In this document: one piece after another, positions 32,267 through 38,373 of the stretch
Position numbering within the stretch: position 1 is the first letter of the stretch
Layout: every line of letters begins with the position of its first letter
Assembly (NCBI GenBank): GCA_050944455.1
Contig: JBMNRC010000025.1
Coordinates: 1 to 38,373, forward strand
Reading direction: 5' to 3'
DNA length: 38,373 bases
Origin: Anthropogastromicrobium sp050944455
GTDB lineage: Bacteria; Bacillota; Clostridia; Lachnospirales; Lachnospiraceae
The notes under the pieces: model-generated
What the model was told of the DNA's origin: nothing
Seen by the model: the letters and a program-made list of their open reading frames with translations, nothing else
Database searches by the model: none
Made by a program: the position numbers and the translations under genes

Positions 32267-34406
32267 TGTTGGAAACCGGGAACCGGTCCGGGATGAAAAT
32301 GTTTCCAAACCGGGGAAAGAGAACGCTGCCGGGGAAGCGAAATCGGCCCGGATCCGTCCGAAAACCCAAAAAACTGGGCTGTCAGGCCGGTTTGGTGAGC
32401 TTCGCGGCTGGAAACTGGCCGACCTGATCGTTTTCTGTATTCTTGCGCTCGTGAGTTTCTTCTGTTTCCAGCAGAGGGACCTGATGCATACGGTCGGCTG
32501 CAGCGTCGGATACCTGAACGGGCATTTCGCTGATTTTTACGATTACTGCGGTCAGTACGGCATCCATCCGAGCTATATGCCGTCGGTGTATCTGCTGTTC
32601 GCCATCTGGAACATTCCCATGAAGGCGGCCGGGCTGCTGACCGTGCCGATGGAGGAGGGACTTCCCACGGCCGCGGTGCTCTGGGCCAAGGCGCTCCCGT
32701 GTATCATCTACCTGCTTTCCGGAAAACTGATTTATAAAATCTGCCTGGAAATCGGGATGGGGGAGAAGAAATCCCATCTGTGCGCCTACGCGTCGCTGAC
32801 GATGCCGGTGGCGTTTTTCGATCAGTTTATCTTCGGCCAGTATGATATTTTCATGACCGTCTGCGTCCTCGCGGGACTGTACTGCTGGCTGAAAAAGGAG
32901 AACCTGAAATTTGTTCTCTGGTTTGCGCTGGCGATCACCTTCAAATACACGGCGCTGGTTCTGTTCCTGCCGCTTCTGCTGCTGCGGGAAAAGAAAATCT
33001 ATAAAATCCTCATCAGCCTTGTGCTGCTGATGTCGCTGTTCGCGGTCGAGTATCTGCTGTACCGCCACAGCGCCGGTTTCCTGAATTACACGTTCGGCGT
33101 GGGCAGTTCCGGGGACAACCCGACAGGCTATATTTTCAACCTTACCTATTTCACCGGATTCCAGCTCAGCGGCCGCACGATCAACGTGAGCGCGGTCGTT
33201 CTGGCGTACGGGGCAGTTCTGGGATGGTCTTACTTTACGAATTCCGCGAACGGGGCGGAAGAAGCCAGATGGGCCTTCTATTTCAGCTGCCTGGCGCTGT
33301 TCGTCCTGTTCGGCCTGTCGAAATGGCATCCGCAGTGGCTGATGCTCGCTGTCCCGTTCTGGACCATCAGCGCGTTCATGACGAAAAATCCGAAGATCTA
33401 CATGGCGGTCGACCTGCTCTTCATGATTTTCTTTGTCATGTTCAACGCGCAGACGATCCCCCAGAACGTGGACCAGTCGATGATCAACAACGGGGTGCTT
33501 GCCGGGCTGGTGGACGGCGATATCGGAACCCGCGTCATGATGAAGGATTTCATGGATCAGCTGTCGGAGGACATGCTGCTCTCGCTGATCACCATGATCA
33601 TGCTGGTTTACGCGGTGTTCAAGCACCCGAAATTCATGTCGGAAGATCCCGCTGAACTGCAGGAGCCGCGGGTCTGCGCGGGCTGGGTGCAGGCGAGGTT
33701 TGTGCTGGGCGTCTGCTTCTTCATCCTCCCGGCGTTCTGGTGCCTGCACGAGAGCATAACGGGACCGCAGCCGGGGTACGAGGTGACCTACGAGGACACG
33801 GATACCGCGGTGCTGCTGGATGAGACCGGCGATACCGTCTCCCAGACGATGATTTCCGACGGGACGACGCTGGACCAGCTCCAGTTCCCGGTTCTGGTGA
33901 ACGGCCGCATGAACGACGGCGTGATCAAGCTCACTCTTCTGGACGGCACGGGAACCGTGATTTTCGAGCAGGACTGGGAAACCCTGAACATGGTCGACGG
34001 CGACCTGATCAACGCGTATCTGGGCGGAATTCCGACGGAACCCGGGGAGAAGATCACCGCGGAGATTTCGGTGACCCGGGCCGATGAAGACTTTGCGGTC
34101 TCCATCCCGGCGCAGACCGTGACCAGCGCGGACGAAGCGGGCGGTACAGACGACGCGGACGCGGCGGAAGGCACGGACGGCACTGATTCGGCGGACAGCA
34201 CTGACAGTGCGGATGAGACAGACAGCACGGCTGCCTCGCCGGAAGGCGATACCGGGAAGACTTCCAATGAAGATCAGAGTTCTGCTGACAGTTCGGCAGA
34301 CAGCACAAGCGGGAGCGGGAGCACCGCGCGAAGCGGCGAAAAAGCAAAGATCAACGGGAAAACCGATGATGATCTGAGAATCGCCATGACACTGTATCAA
34401 TACTGA
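32256..34406 (+). CDS. GT-C-like multi-spanning membrane protein with extracellular domain and acidic tail
   Basis: From the ATG at 32256 the protein has 716 residues. A charged cytoplasmic N-terminus of about 55 residues is followed by about 10-12 membrane helices. A loop after the first helix and the phrase FGQYDIFM resemble GT-C fold glycosyltransferases that use polyprenyl-phosphate sugars; KYTALVLFLPLLLL is also typical. After the last helix (near residue 495) comes a beta-rich domain of about 120 residues, then a Ser/Thr/Asp/Ala-rich low-complexity tail of about 90 residues, both probably outside the cell. The likely role is transfer of the flipped sugar to a surface polymer. It overlaps the flippase gene by 11 bp. 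No close family could be named with certainty. Confidence 0.75.
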   Translation: MANNVGNREPVRDENVSKPGKENAAGEAKSARIRPKTQKTGLSGRFGELRGWKLADLIVFCILALVSFFCFQQRDLMHTVGCSVGYLNGHFADFYDYCGQYGIHPSYMPSVYLLFAIWNIPMKAAGLLTVPMEEGLPTAAVLWAKALPCIIYLLSGKLIYKICLEIGMGEKKSHLCAYASLTMPVAFFDQFIFGQYDIFMTVCVLAGLYCWLKKENLKFVLWFALAITFKYTALVLFLPLLLLREKKIYKILISLVLLMSLFAVEYLLYRHSAGFLNYTFGVGSSGDNPTGYIFNLTYFTGFQLSGRTINVSAVVLAYGAVLGWSYFTNSANGAEEARWAFYFSCLALFVLFGLSKWHPQWLMLAVPFWTISAFMTKNPKIYMAVDLLFMIFFVMFNAQTIPQNVDQSMINNGVLAGLVDGDIGTRVMMKDFMDQLSEDMLLSLITMIMLVYAVFKHPKFMSEDPAELQEPRVCAGWVQARFVLGVCFFILPAFWCLHESITGPQPGYEVTYEDTDTAVLLDETGDTVSQTMISDGTTLDQLQFPVLVNGRMNDGVIKLTLLDGTGTVIFEQDWETLNMVDGDLINAYLGGIPTEPGEKITAEISVTRADEDFAVSIPAQTVTSADEAGGTDDADAAEGTDGTDSADSTDSADETDSTAASPEGDTGKTSNEDQSSADSSADSTSGSGSTARSGEKAKINGKTDDDLRIAMTLYQY

Positions 34407-34434
34407 AGTATGCTGCAGAAGGAGGGATCAGACA

Positions 34435-34902
34435 ATGAACGAGAAGCAGTTTCTGACGGAGCTCAAGGAGGCTCTGAGAGGCCGTGTGAGCGATGACGCG
34501 GCGGCCTACAACGTCAACTATTACCGGGAGTACATCGAGAGCCAGAAGGAAGCCGGAAAGACCGACGCGGAAATTTTCTCCGGGCTCGGCACCCCGCAGA
34601 TGATCGCGAAATCCATCATCAACGCGGAAAACGGAAGCAAGGGAACGGAGAACAGCGGCACGGCCTTCCGGTCGAAGATCGACTGGAAGCATCTGGGCTG
34701 GAACCCGTTTTCCTGGAATTCGTTTGAAAACGGGCCGGTATGGCAGAAGGTGCTCACGGTTGCGGTTTGGCTTTTAATTCTCTTCTTCGTGTATCCGTCC
34801 GCCGCCAGAGTCGTAAAGTACCTGTTCTGGCCGGTAGTGATTGTGTGCGCGTGCGTGATCTGCTGCGAGTACGTAAAAACATTCAGGGCCAGACAGAAGT
34901 AA
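34435..34902 (+). CDS. DUF1700 (HAAS domain) membrane protein
   Basis: The 155-residue protein begins with MNEKQFLTELKEALRG, and continues with a helical domain ending in GLGTPQMIAKSII. This is the HAAS/DUF1700 signature, a helical regulatory module usually partnered with PadR-type repressors. Two membrane helices (about residues 105-145) follow. In other genomes such proteins work with PadR in envelope stress or antimicrobial responses. Here no PadR gene is adjacent. The ATG follows GGAGGG, 28 bp after the membrane glycosyltransferase gene, so it is probably in the same operon. Confidence 0.82.
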   Translation: MNEKQFLTELKEALRGRVSDDAAAYNVNYYREYIESQKEAGKTDAEIFSGLGTPQMIAKSIINAENGSKGTENSGTAFRSKIDWKHLGWNPFSWNSFENGPVWQKVLTVAVWLLILFFVYPSAARVVKYLFWPVVIVCACVICCEYVKTFRARQK

Positions 34903-34983
34903 AGCAATGCCGCGGCGCCGTCTCCGGGAGCGGCGGCCGGCTGGTTTCCCGCGGCCCGGCGCCTGACCCTTCGTGGAGGACAG

Positions 34984-36183
34984 ATGAACAGAGTAGAACT
35001 GATAGCGCCCTGCCATTTCGGGCTGGAGGCCGTGCTGAAGCGGGAAATCCAGAATCTCGGGTATGAAATTACCCGGGTGGAGGACGGAAGAGTTACCTTT
35101 GCCGGCGACATTTCCGCTGTCTGCCGCGCTAACATTTTTCTGCGGTCGGCGGAGAGAATCCTGCTCAAATGCGCGGATTTCACAGCCGTCACCTATGATG
35201 AGCTGTACGAGAAGACGAGAATGGTGCGTTGGAGCGATTATCTGCCCCGCGGCGCGAAATGCTGGGTCGCGAAGGCGTCCAGCATACGCAGCCGGCTGTT
35301 CTCTCCGTCCGATATCCAGTCCATCATAAAGAAGGCGATTGTCGACAGCCTGATGCTGTCGTGGAACACGGACACCATCCCCGAGACCGGGCCTGCTTAT
35401 CCGCTGAGAGTTTTTGTCCTGCGTGACGAATTTATCGTCGGCCTGGATACGACGGGGGAGAGCCTGCACAAGCGAGGCTACCGGACCAGCACCGTGAAAG
35501 CGCCGATCAGCGAGACCCTCGCTGCCCCGCTGCTGATGCTGACTCACTGGAATCCGGAGCGGCCGCTGGTGGATCCGTTCTGCGGCAGCGGAACGTTCCC
35601 GATCGAGGCGGCTCTGATGGCTGCTCACATCGCGCCTGGCATCAACCGGGATTTTCTTTCCGAAGACTGGGACAACCTGATCGACCGGCGGATGTGGTAC
35701 CAGGCGGTCAGCGAGGCGCAGGATCTGGAGAATCACTCGGTGAAGACCGATATCGAGGGATACGACATCGATCCGGAGTGCGTCGCCATGGCCTCGGAAA
35801 ACGCGGAAAGGGCGGGGGTCGCGGACCTGGTGAAATTCGGCCGGAGGCCGGTCGCGGAGCTTTCCCACAGCGGCTCCTACGGGGTGATTATCACGAATCC
35901 CCCGTATGGAGAGCGGCTCGAGAACCAGGAGACGCTCCCGCCGATCTACCGGGCGCTCGGCATCCGCTATTCTTTTCTGGACAAGTGGTCGATGTACCTG
36001 ATCACCTCCTACAAGGACGCGGAAAAAATGATCGGGCGCCGGGCTGACCGCAATCGCAAGATTTACAACGGGATGATTCAGACGTATTTTTATATCTATG
36101 AAGGGCCGAGGCCGCCCAGGGGAACTTTCTCCGCGGCGGCATGGGGTTCCGGCCGTTCGGGCCGGGACGGGAAAACAGAATGA
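34984..36183 (+). CDS. THUMP-domain class I SAM-dependent RNA methyltransferase (RlmL/YpsC type)
   Basis: The 399-residue protein has an N-terminal ferredoxin-like and THUMP RNA-binding region (about 1-160), with the family opening IAPCHFGLEAVLKREI. A Rossmann methyltransferase domain follows. The SAM-binding motif is DPFCGSGTFPIEAALMA and the catalytic motif is NPPYGERL. Relatives (RlmL in E. coli, YpsC in Bacillus) methylate guanosine N2 in 23S rRNA. GTGGAGGACAG lies upstream of the ATG. Its stop codon overlaps the start of the next gene (ATGA), so the two are translationally coupled. Confidence 0.93.
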   Translation: MNRVELIAPCHFGLEAVLKREIQNLGYEITRVEDGRVTFAGDISAVCRANIFLRSAERILLKCADFTAVTYDELYEKTRMVRWSDYLPRGAKCWVAKASSIRSRLFSPSDIQSIIKKAIVDSLMLSWNTDTIPETGPAYPLRVFVLRDEFIVGLDTTGESLHKRGYRTSTVKAPISETLAAPLLMLTHWNPERPLVDPFCGSGTFPIEAALMAAHIAPGINRDFLSEDWDNLIDRRMWYQAVSEAQDLENHSVKTDIEGYDIDPECVAMASENAERAGVADLVKFGRRPVAELSHSGSYGVIITNPPYGERLENQETLPPIYRALGIRYSFLDKWSMYLITSYKDAEKMIGRRADRNRKIYNGMIQTYFYIYEGPRPPRGTFSAAAWGSGRSGRDGKTE

Positions 36184-36797
36184 CCAGAATCGTTTTTGCG
36201 ACGTCCAACAGGAACAAAATGCGGGAGATCCGCGAGATCATGGAAGGCATCGACTGCGAGATCCTGTCGCTCTCGGAGGCCGGCATCGACGTCGATATCG
36301 TGGAGGACGGGAAAACCTTCGAGGAGAACGCCATTATCAAGGTGAAGGCGGTCCGCCCCTATACCAGCGGGATTATCCTGGCGGACGATTCAGGGCTGGA
36401 AGTGGACGCGCTCGGCAGGGCGCCGGGGATCTACTCGTCCCGCTGGATGGGAACGGATACTTCCTATGCGGTGAAGAACCAGGCGATCATCGACAGGCTC
36501 GCCGGGAAAACGGGAGCGGAGAGAAGCGCGCGTTTCGTGTGCGCTATCGCGGCTTCCCTGCCGGACGGCAGGATCATCACTACCCACGGCACGATCGAAG
36601 GGCAGATCGCGGACCATCCGGCGGGAAAAGGCGGCTTTGGCTACGACCCGATCGTCCTGGTCCCGGAGCTGGGCAAAACGACCGCGGAACTGACGGAAGA
36701 GGAGAAAAACCGGATCAGCCACCGCGGGAAAGCGCTCCGCGCGATGAGAGACCGGCTGCTGTCTCTCGGCCTGATCGCGCGGAAAGCGGTGGAATGA
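36180..36797 (+). CDS. rdgB: XTP/dITP diphosphatase
   Basis: From the ATG at 36180 the protein has 205 residues, standard for the Ham1/RdgB family that removes inosine and xanthosine triphosphates from the nucleotide pool. Motifs are FATSNRNKMREI, ADDSGLEVDALGRAPGIYSSRW and GKGGFGYDPIV. The start overlaps the stop of the upstream methyltransferase gene (ATGA), which fixes it over the upstream in-frame ATG. The last bases of the gene are duplicated 61 bp further on. Pairing of this gene with a small YfcE-type phosphodiesterase downstream is common in Firmicutes. Confidence 0.95.
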   Translation: MTRIVFATSNRNKMREIREIMEGIDCEILSLSEAGIDVDIVEDGKTFEENAIIKVKAVRPYTSGIILADDSGLEVDALGRAPGIYSSRWMGTDTSYAVKNQAIIDRLAGKTGAERSARFVCAIAASLPDGRIITTHGTIEGQIADHPAGKGGFGYDPIVLVPELGKTTAELTEEEKNRISHRGKALRAMRDRLLSLGLIARKAVE

Positions 36798-36859
36798 CCA
36801 GGGGATGCCTGTCTCATCAAGGGTCAGTCGGCCTGATCGCGGAAAAAGCGGAGCCGTGA
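36767..36859. repeat. Duplicated 3' end of the XTP/dITP diphosphatase gene
   Basis: The last codons of the gene (TCGGCCTGATCGCG, then GGAAA, AGCGG and the stop; 36767-36796) recur 61 bp downstream at 36828-36859 with small changes. The second copy would encode GLIAEKAEP where the gene ends GLIARKAVE, but it is not attached to a coding region of its own. Confidence 0.75.
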
Positions 36860-37032
36860 ATGCTCGATGAACAGCCTGAGGCGCCTGGCAGCGGCTGTCG
36901 GCCGCACAGGCCTGCCTTTACCCGCAGACCGGTTGCGGGAGGCGCAGGGAGCAGAAGCACTGACCGGAAGAGAAAAAGCTGCCGGGAAATGCCGGCAGAT
37001 GACAGAGGTTTGGGAAAAGGAGCCGTGGACAG

Positions 37033-37518
37033 TTGAAAAAAGTTCTGATTGTCAGCGATACCCATGGAATTACAGCGAACCTGAAAAAGGTGGTCAGCCG
37101 TTTCGACCGCCTGGACCTTCTGATTCATCTCGGCGATATCGAGACGCCGGAACTCACGGTGAAGCAGCTGGAGACCCTCGCGGGATGCAGGGTTGAGGCC
37201 GTCCGCGGAAACTGCGACAGCGGGGGAAAACTTCCGGGCGCGAAAGTGATTGCGCTCGGAAAATATCGGGTTTTCCTGACGCACGGAAATCTGTACAGCG
37301 TCCGGGCAGGGGTGAATCAGCTGGCCAGGGCGGCGAAAACCAACCGCTGCCAGATCGCGATGTTCGGGCATACCCACGTGTTTTTGATGGATACGATGGA
37401 CGGCGTGACAGTGATGAACCCCGGGAGCATTTCGATTCCCTACGACCGCGTTCCTTCTTACATCCTGGCCGAAGTTGACGATGACGGCGAGCTGCACTTT
37501 TCGAAGGGCACGGTATAA
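37033..37518 (+). CDS. YfcE-type metallophosphoesterase
   Basis: The 161-residue protein has the complete small calcineurin-like phosphoesterase set: SDTHG (metal site), HLGDIE, VRGNCD, THGN, FGHTHV and NPGSIS. Relatives hydrolyse phosphodiesters such as cyclic phosphodiester model substrates; the in vivo substrate is not known. It starts at a TTG directly before AAA AAA GTT, with AAGGAG about ten bases upstream; no in-frame ATG gives a complete first strand. The gene commonly follows rdgB in Firmicutes, as here (235-bp gap). A 68-bp tandem array begins six bases after its stop. Confidence 0.9.
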   Translation: MKKVLIVSDTHGITANLKKVVSRFDRLDLLIHLGDIETPELTVKQLETLAGCRVEAVRGNCDSGGKLPGAKVIALGKYRVFLTHGNLYSVRAGVNQLARAAKTNRCQIAMFGHTHVFLMDTMDGVTVMNPGSISIPYDRVPSYILAEVDDDGELHFSKGTV

Positions 37519-37523
37519 ACCGG

Positions 37524-37745
37524 CCGGGTTTTCCAGGGGTTTCGGCCGTTTTCTTTGTTTCGTGCGGGAAAACTTTTTCGATGCACGGGAGCCGGGTTTT
37601 CCTGGATCATCGGCCGCCTTCTCTGTTTCGTGCGGGAAACTTCTTACGATGGGTGGCAGCCGGGTTTTTCAGGCCTTCGGCCGCCTTTTCTGTTTCATGC
37701 GGGAAACCGCATACAATAGATATCACGCGGGTTTTTCAAAGCTTT
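37524..37745. repeat. Tandem array of a 68-bp unit, three copies plus a partial
   Basis: Copies begin at 37524, 37592, 37660 and about 37728. Each opens with CCGGGTTTT or a one- to two-base variant, contains a TCGGCCG block near base 18 and a TGTTTCGTGCGGGAAA block in its middle, and diverges more toward its end. The period is exactly 68 bp. The array starts six bases after the phosphodiesterase stop and ends about 55 bases before the tRNA promoter. The fourth copy covers only the first 18 or so bases. Confidence 0.88.
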
Positions 37746-37799
37746 CGGCGGCGGAATCTGTGCGGATCCGCGAAATTGTGTCCGAAATTAAAAATATTC

Positions 37800-37828
37800 T
37801 TGACAGATATACCGCGTTCTAGTATAAT
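37800..37828 (+). promoter_or_regulatory. Perfect consensus promoter of the tRNA operon
   Basis: TTGACA (37800-37805) and TATAAT (37823-37828) with a 17-bp spacer, preceded by an A/T-rich UP-like stretch. The start is expected near 37835, 17 bases before the first tRNA. Confidence 0.92.
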
Positions 37829-37851
37829 CTCCTTTGCGTCAAGGGCATAAC

Positions 37852-37925
37852 CGGGGTGTGGCTCAGCTTGGTAGAGCGCCTGGTTTGGGACCAGGAAGCC
37901 GCAGGTTCGAATCCTGTCACCCCGA
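37852..37925 (+). tRNA. tRNA-Pro (anticodon TGG)
   Basis: The acceptor CGGGGTG pairs with CACCCCG. The anticodon stem CCTGG/CCAGG encloses loop TTTGGGA with TGG as the anticodon. The T arm is GCAGG-TTCGAAT-CCTGT. CCA is not encoded. It is first in a four-tRNA operon. Confidence 0.95.
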
Positions 37926-37965
37926 TCCCTTCCTTCTTCCTGACGTCCGTAATCTCCACTCGTAT

Positions 37966-38040
37966 GGTGGGTATAGCGTAGTTGGTTAACGCGCCAGATT
38001 GTGGATCTGGAGATCCAGGGTTCGAGTCCCTGTACCCACC
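37966..38040 (+). tRNA. tRNA-His (anticodon GTG)
   Basis: The acceptor GTGGGTA pairs with TACCCAC, with the extra 5' G of tRNA-His encoded at 37966 opposite C73 at 38040. The anticodon loop TTGTGGA carries GTG. The T stem is CAGGG/CCCTG. CCA is not encoded. Confidence 0.95.
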
Positions 38041-38067
38041 CTTGCAGAGGTTTGCTCCCCTGCTTCT

Positions 38068-38139
38068 TGGGCTATCGCCAAGCGGTAAGGCACAGGACTT
38101 TGACTTCTGCATTCGTTGGTTCGAATCCAACTGGCCCAG
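38068..38139 (+). tRNA. tRNA-Gln (anticodon TTG)
   Basis: The acceptor TGGGCTA pairs with TGGCCCA. The anticodon arm CAGGA-CTTTGAC-TTCTG shows TTG as anticodon, with one G-T pair. The T arm is GTTGG-TTCGAAT-CCAAC. CCA is not encoded. Confidence 0.93.
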
Positions 38140-38142
38140 TAT

Positions 38143-38215
38143 GGGATACTAGCTCAGTCGGTAGAGCACTTGACTTTTAATCAAGGTGTCGCGGGTTCGA
38201 ATCCCGCGTGTCTCA
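38143..38215 (+). tRNA. tRNA-Lys (anticodon TTT)
   Basis: The acceptor GGGATAC pairs with GTGTCTC including G-T pairs. The anticodon stem CTTGA/TCAAG encloses loop CTTTTAA with TTT as anticodon. The T arm is GCGGG-TTCGAAT-CCCGC. It begins three bases after tRNA-Gln and CCA is not encoded. Confidence 0.94.
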
Positions 38216-38224
38216 CAAACTGCC

Positions 38225-38253
38225 GCGCCTCTCGAAAGAGAGGCGCTTTTTTT
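38225..38253 (+). terminator. Terminator of the tRNA operon
   Basis: GCGCCTCTC (38225-38233) and GAGAGGCGC (38238-38246) form a perfect 9-bp stem with a GAAA loop, followed by seven T residues. A group II intron begins within a base or two of the T-run. Confidence 0.95.
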
Positions 38254-38254
38254 A

Positions 38255-38373
38255 GTATGCGCGCCATGGGCGCGCTCTAATGGGTGAAAGTCCCTGGTAC
38301 GCCTTGGCAGCGAGGAAGTACATAGCTGAACAGCAAGGGTGTCCGCCGTGAGGCGGAATCTGAAAGAAGCTGT
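38255..38373 (+). mobile_element. Group II intron, 5' end (domain I), cut by the window
   Basis: The sequence begins GTATGCGCGCC, with a strong hairpin (GCGCGCC/GGCGCGC), then GGGTGAAAGTCCC, then AGCAAGGGTGTCCGCCGTG, AGGCGG and AATCTGAAAGAAGC. This is the conserved start and domain I core of bacterial group II introns, which splice from RNA and move with an encoded reverse transcriptase-maturase. Only about 120 bases are present, so the intron-encoded protein and the catalytic domain V lie beyond the window. It sits directly after an intrinsic terminator, the preferred target of class C introns. The exact 5' boundary is inferred from the usual GTG-like start and is uncertain by a few bases. 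Confidence 0.85.

Noticed and set aside
36098..36859. Plus-strand frame of 253 codons overlapping the diphosphatase gene
   Set aside because: It is out of frame with the diphosphatase motifs for most of its length and ends in the duplicated gene tail. The 36180 frame is the real gene.
37524..37745. CRISPR array or coding repeat
   Set aside because: The units diverge along their whole length without spacers, and the 68-bp period is not a multiple of three.
37819..38130. Minus-strand open frame of about 103 codons across the tRNA cluster
   Set aside because: Its product (RDSNPGSPDPQSGALTNYA and similar) is the familiar false protein obtained by translating tRNA genes antisense.

Overview
The window looks like a GC-rich chromosome segment of an anaerobic Firmicute, most likely a Lachnospiraceae-type Clostridium. 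The signs are Gram-positive ribosome binding sites (AGGAGG type), sigma-A promoters, a yybP-ykoY riboswitch in front of a P-type ATPase, an LplB/YtcP-type sugar transporter with no ATPase gene beside it, butyrate kinase, a flavin reductase-rubredoxin fusion of the kind anaerobes use, and a LicD-type surface glycan gene. Strong third-position G/C bias creates many long antisense open frames, which I treat as shadows. Taxonomy is inference only.

Layout. 1-1449: tail of an Asp/Glu racemase-family gene and a D-2-hydroxyacid dehydrogenase. 1603-4611: a promoter, a manganese-type riboswitch with its own terminator, and a calcium/manganese P-type ATPase. 4635-7768: a GH3 beta-glucosidase and an ExoIII-type nuclease. 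7893-15250: a sugar-uptake locus with a LacI-type regulator, operator-like palindromes in front of both the regulator and the transporter, two permeases, a solute-binding protein and a GH35 beta-galactosidase. 15451-16815: an XRE repressor-ImmA protease pair with a probable self-operator, divergent from a small unknown ORF. 16814-20557: a 41-bp tandem array, butyrate kinase, then the methylthioribose genes mtnK and mtnA. 20863-25079 (minus strand): a DUF212 membrane protein, the TrkH/TrkA potassium system, and a rubredoxin-flavin reductase. 25480-27198: phosphoglucomutase. 27584-34406: a cell-surface glycan cassette (epimerase, polyprenyl-phosphate glycosyltransferase, LicD, flippase, GT-C-like membrane protein). 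34435-37518: a DUF1700 protein, an rRNA methyltransferase, an XTP/dITP pyrophosphatase and a small phosphodiesterase. 37800-38253: a strong promoter, four tRNAs (Pro, His, Gln, Lys) and a terminator, followed at once by the 5' end of a group II intron that runs out of the window.

How the parts work together. The sugar locus forms a regulated import-and-hydrolysis unit: the LacI protein probably represses itself and the transporter, and the GH35 (perhaps also the GH3) enzyme processes the imported beta-linked sugar. The glycan cassette has the parts expected for making a lipid-linked sugar inside the cell, flipping it, and adding it to a surface polymer outside, with LicD adding a phosphodiester-linked group.

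The most unusual feature is several unrelated short direct or tandem duplications in intergenic DNA (periods 30, 41, 52, 61, 68 and 83 bp). Most begin at or within a few bases of a stop codon. None looks like a known repeat family, and they may record one recurrent duplication process.
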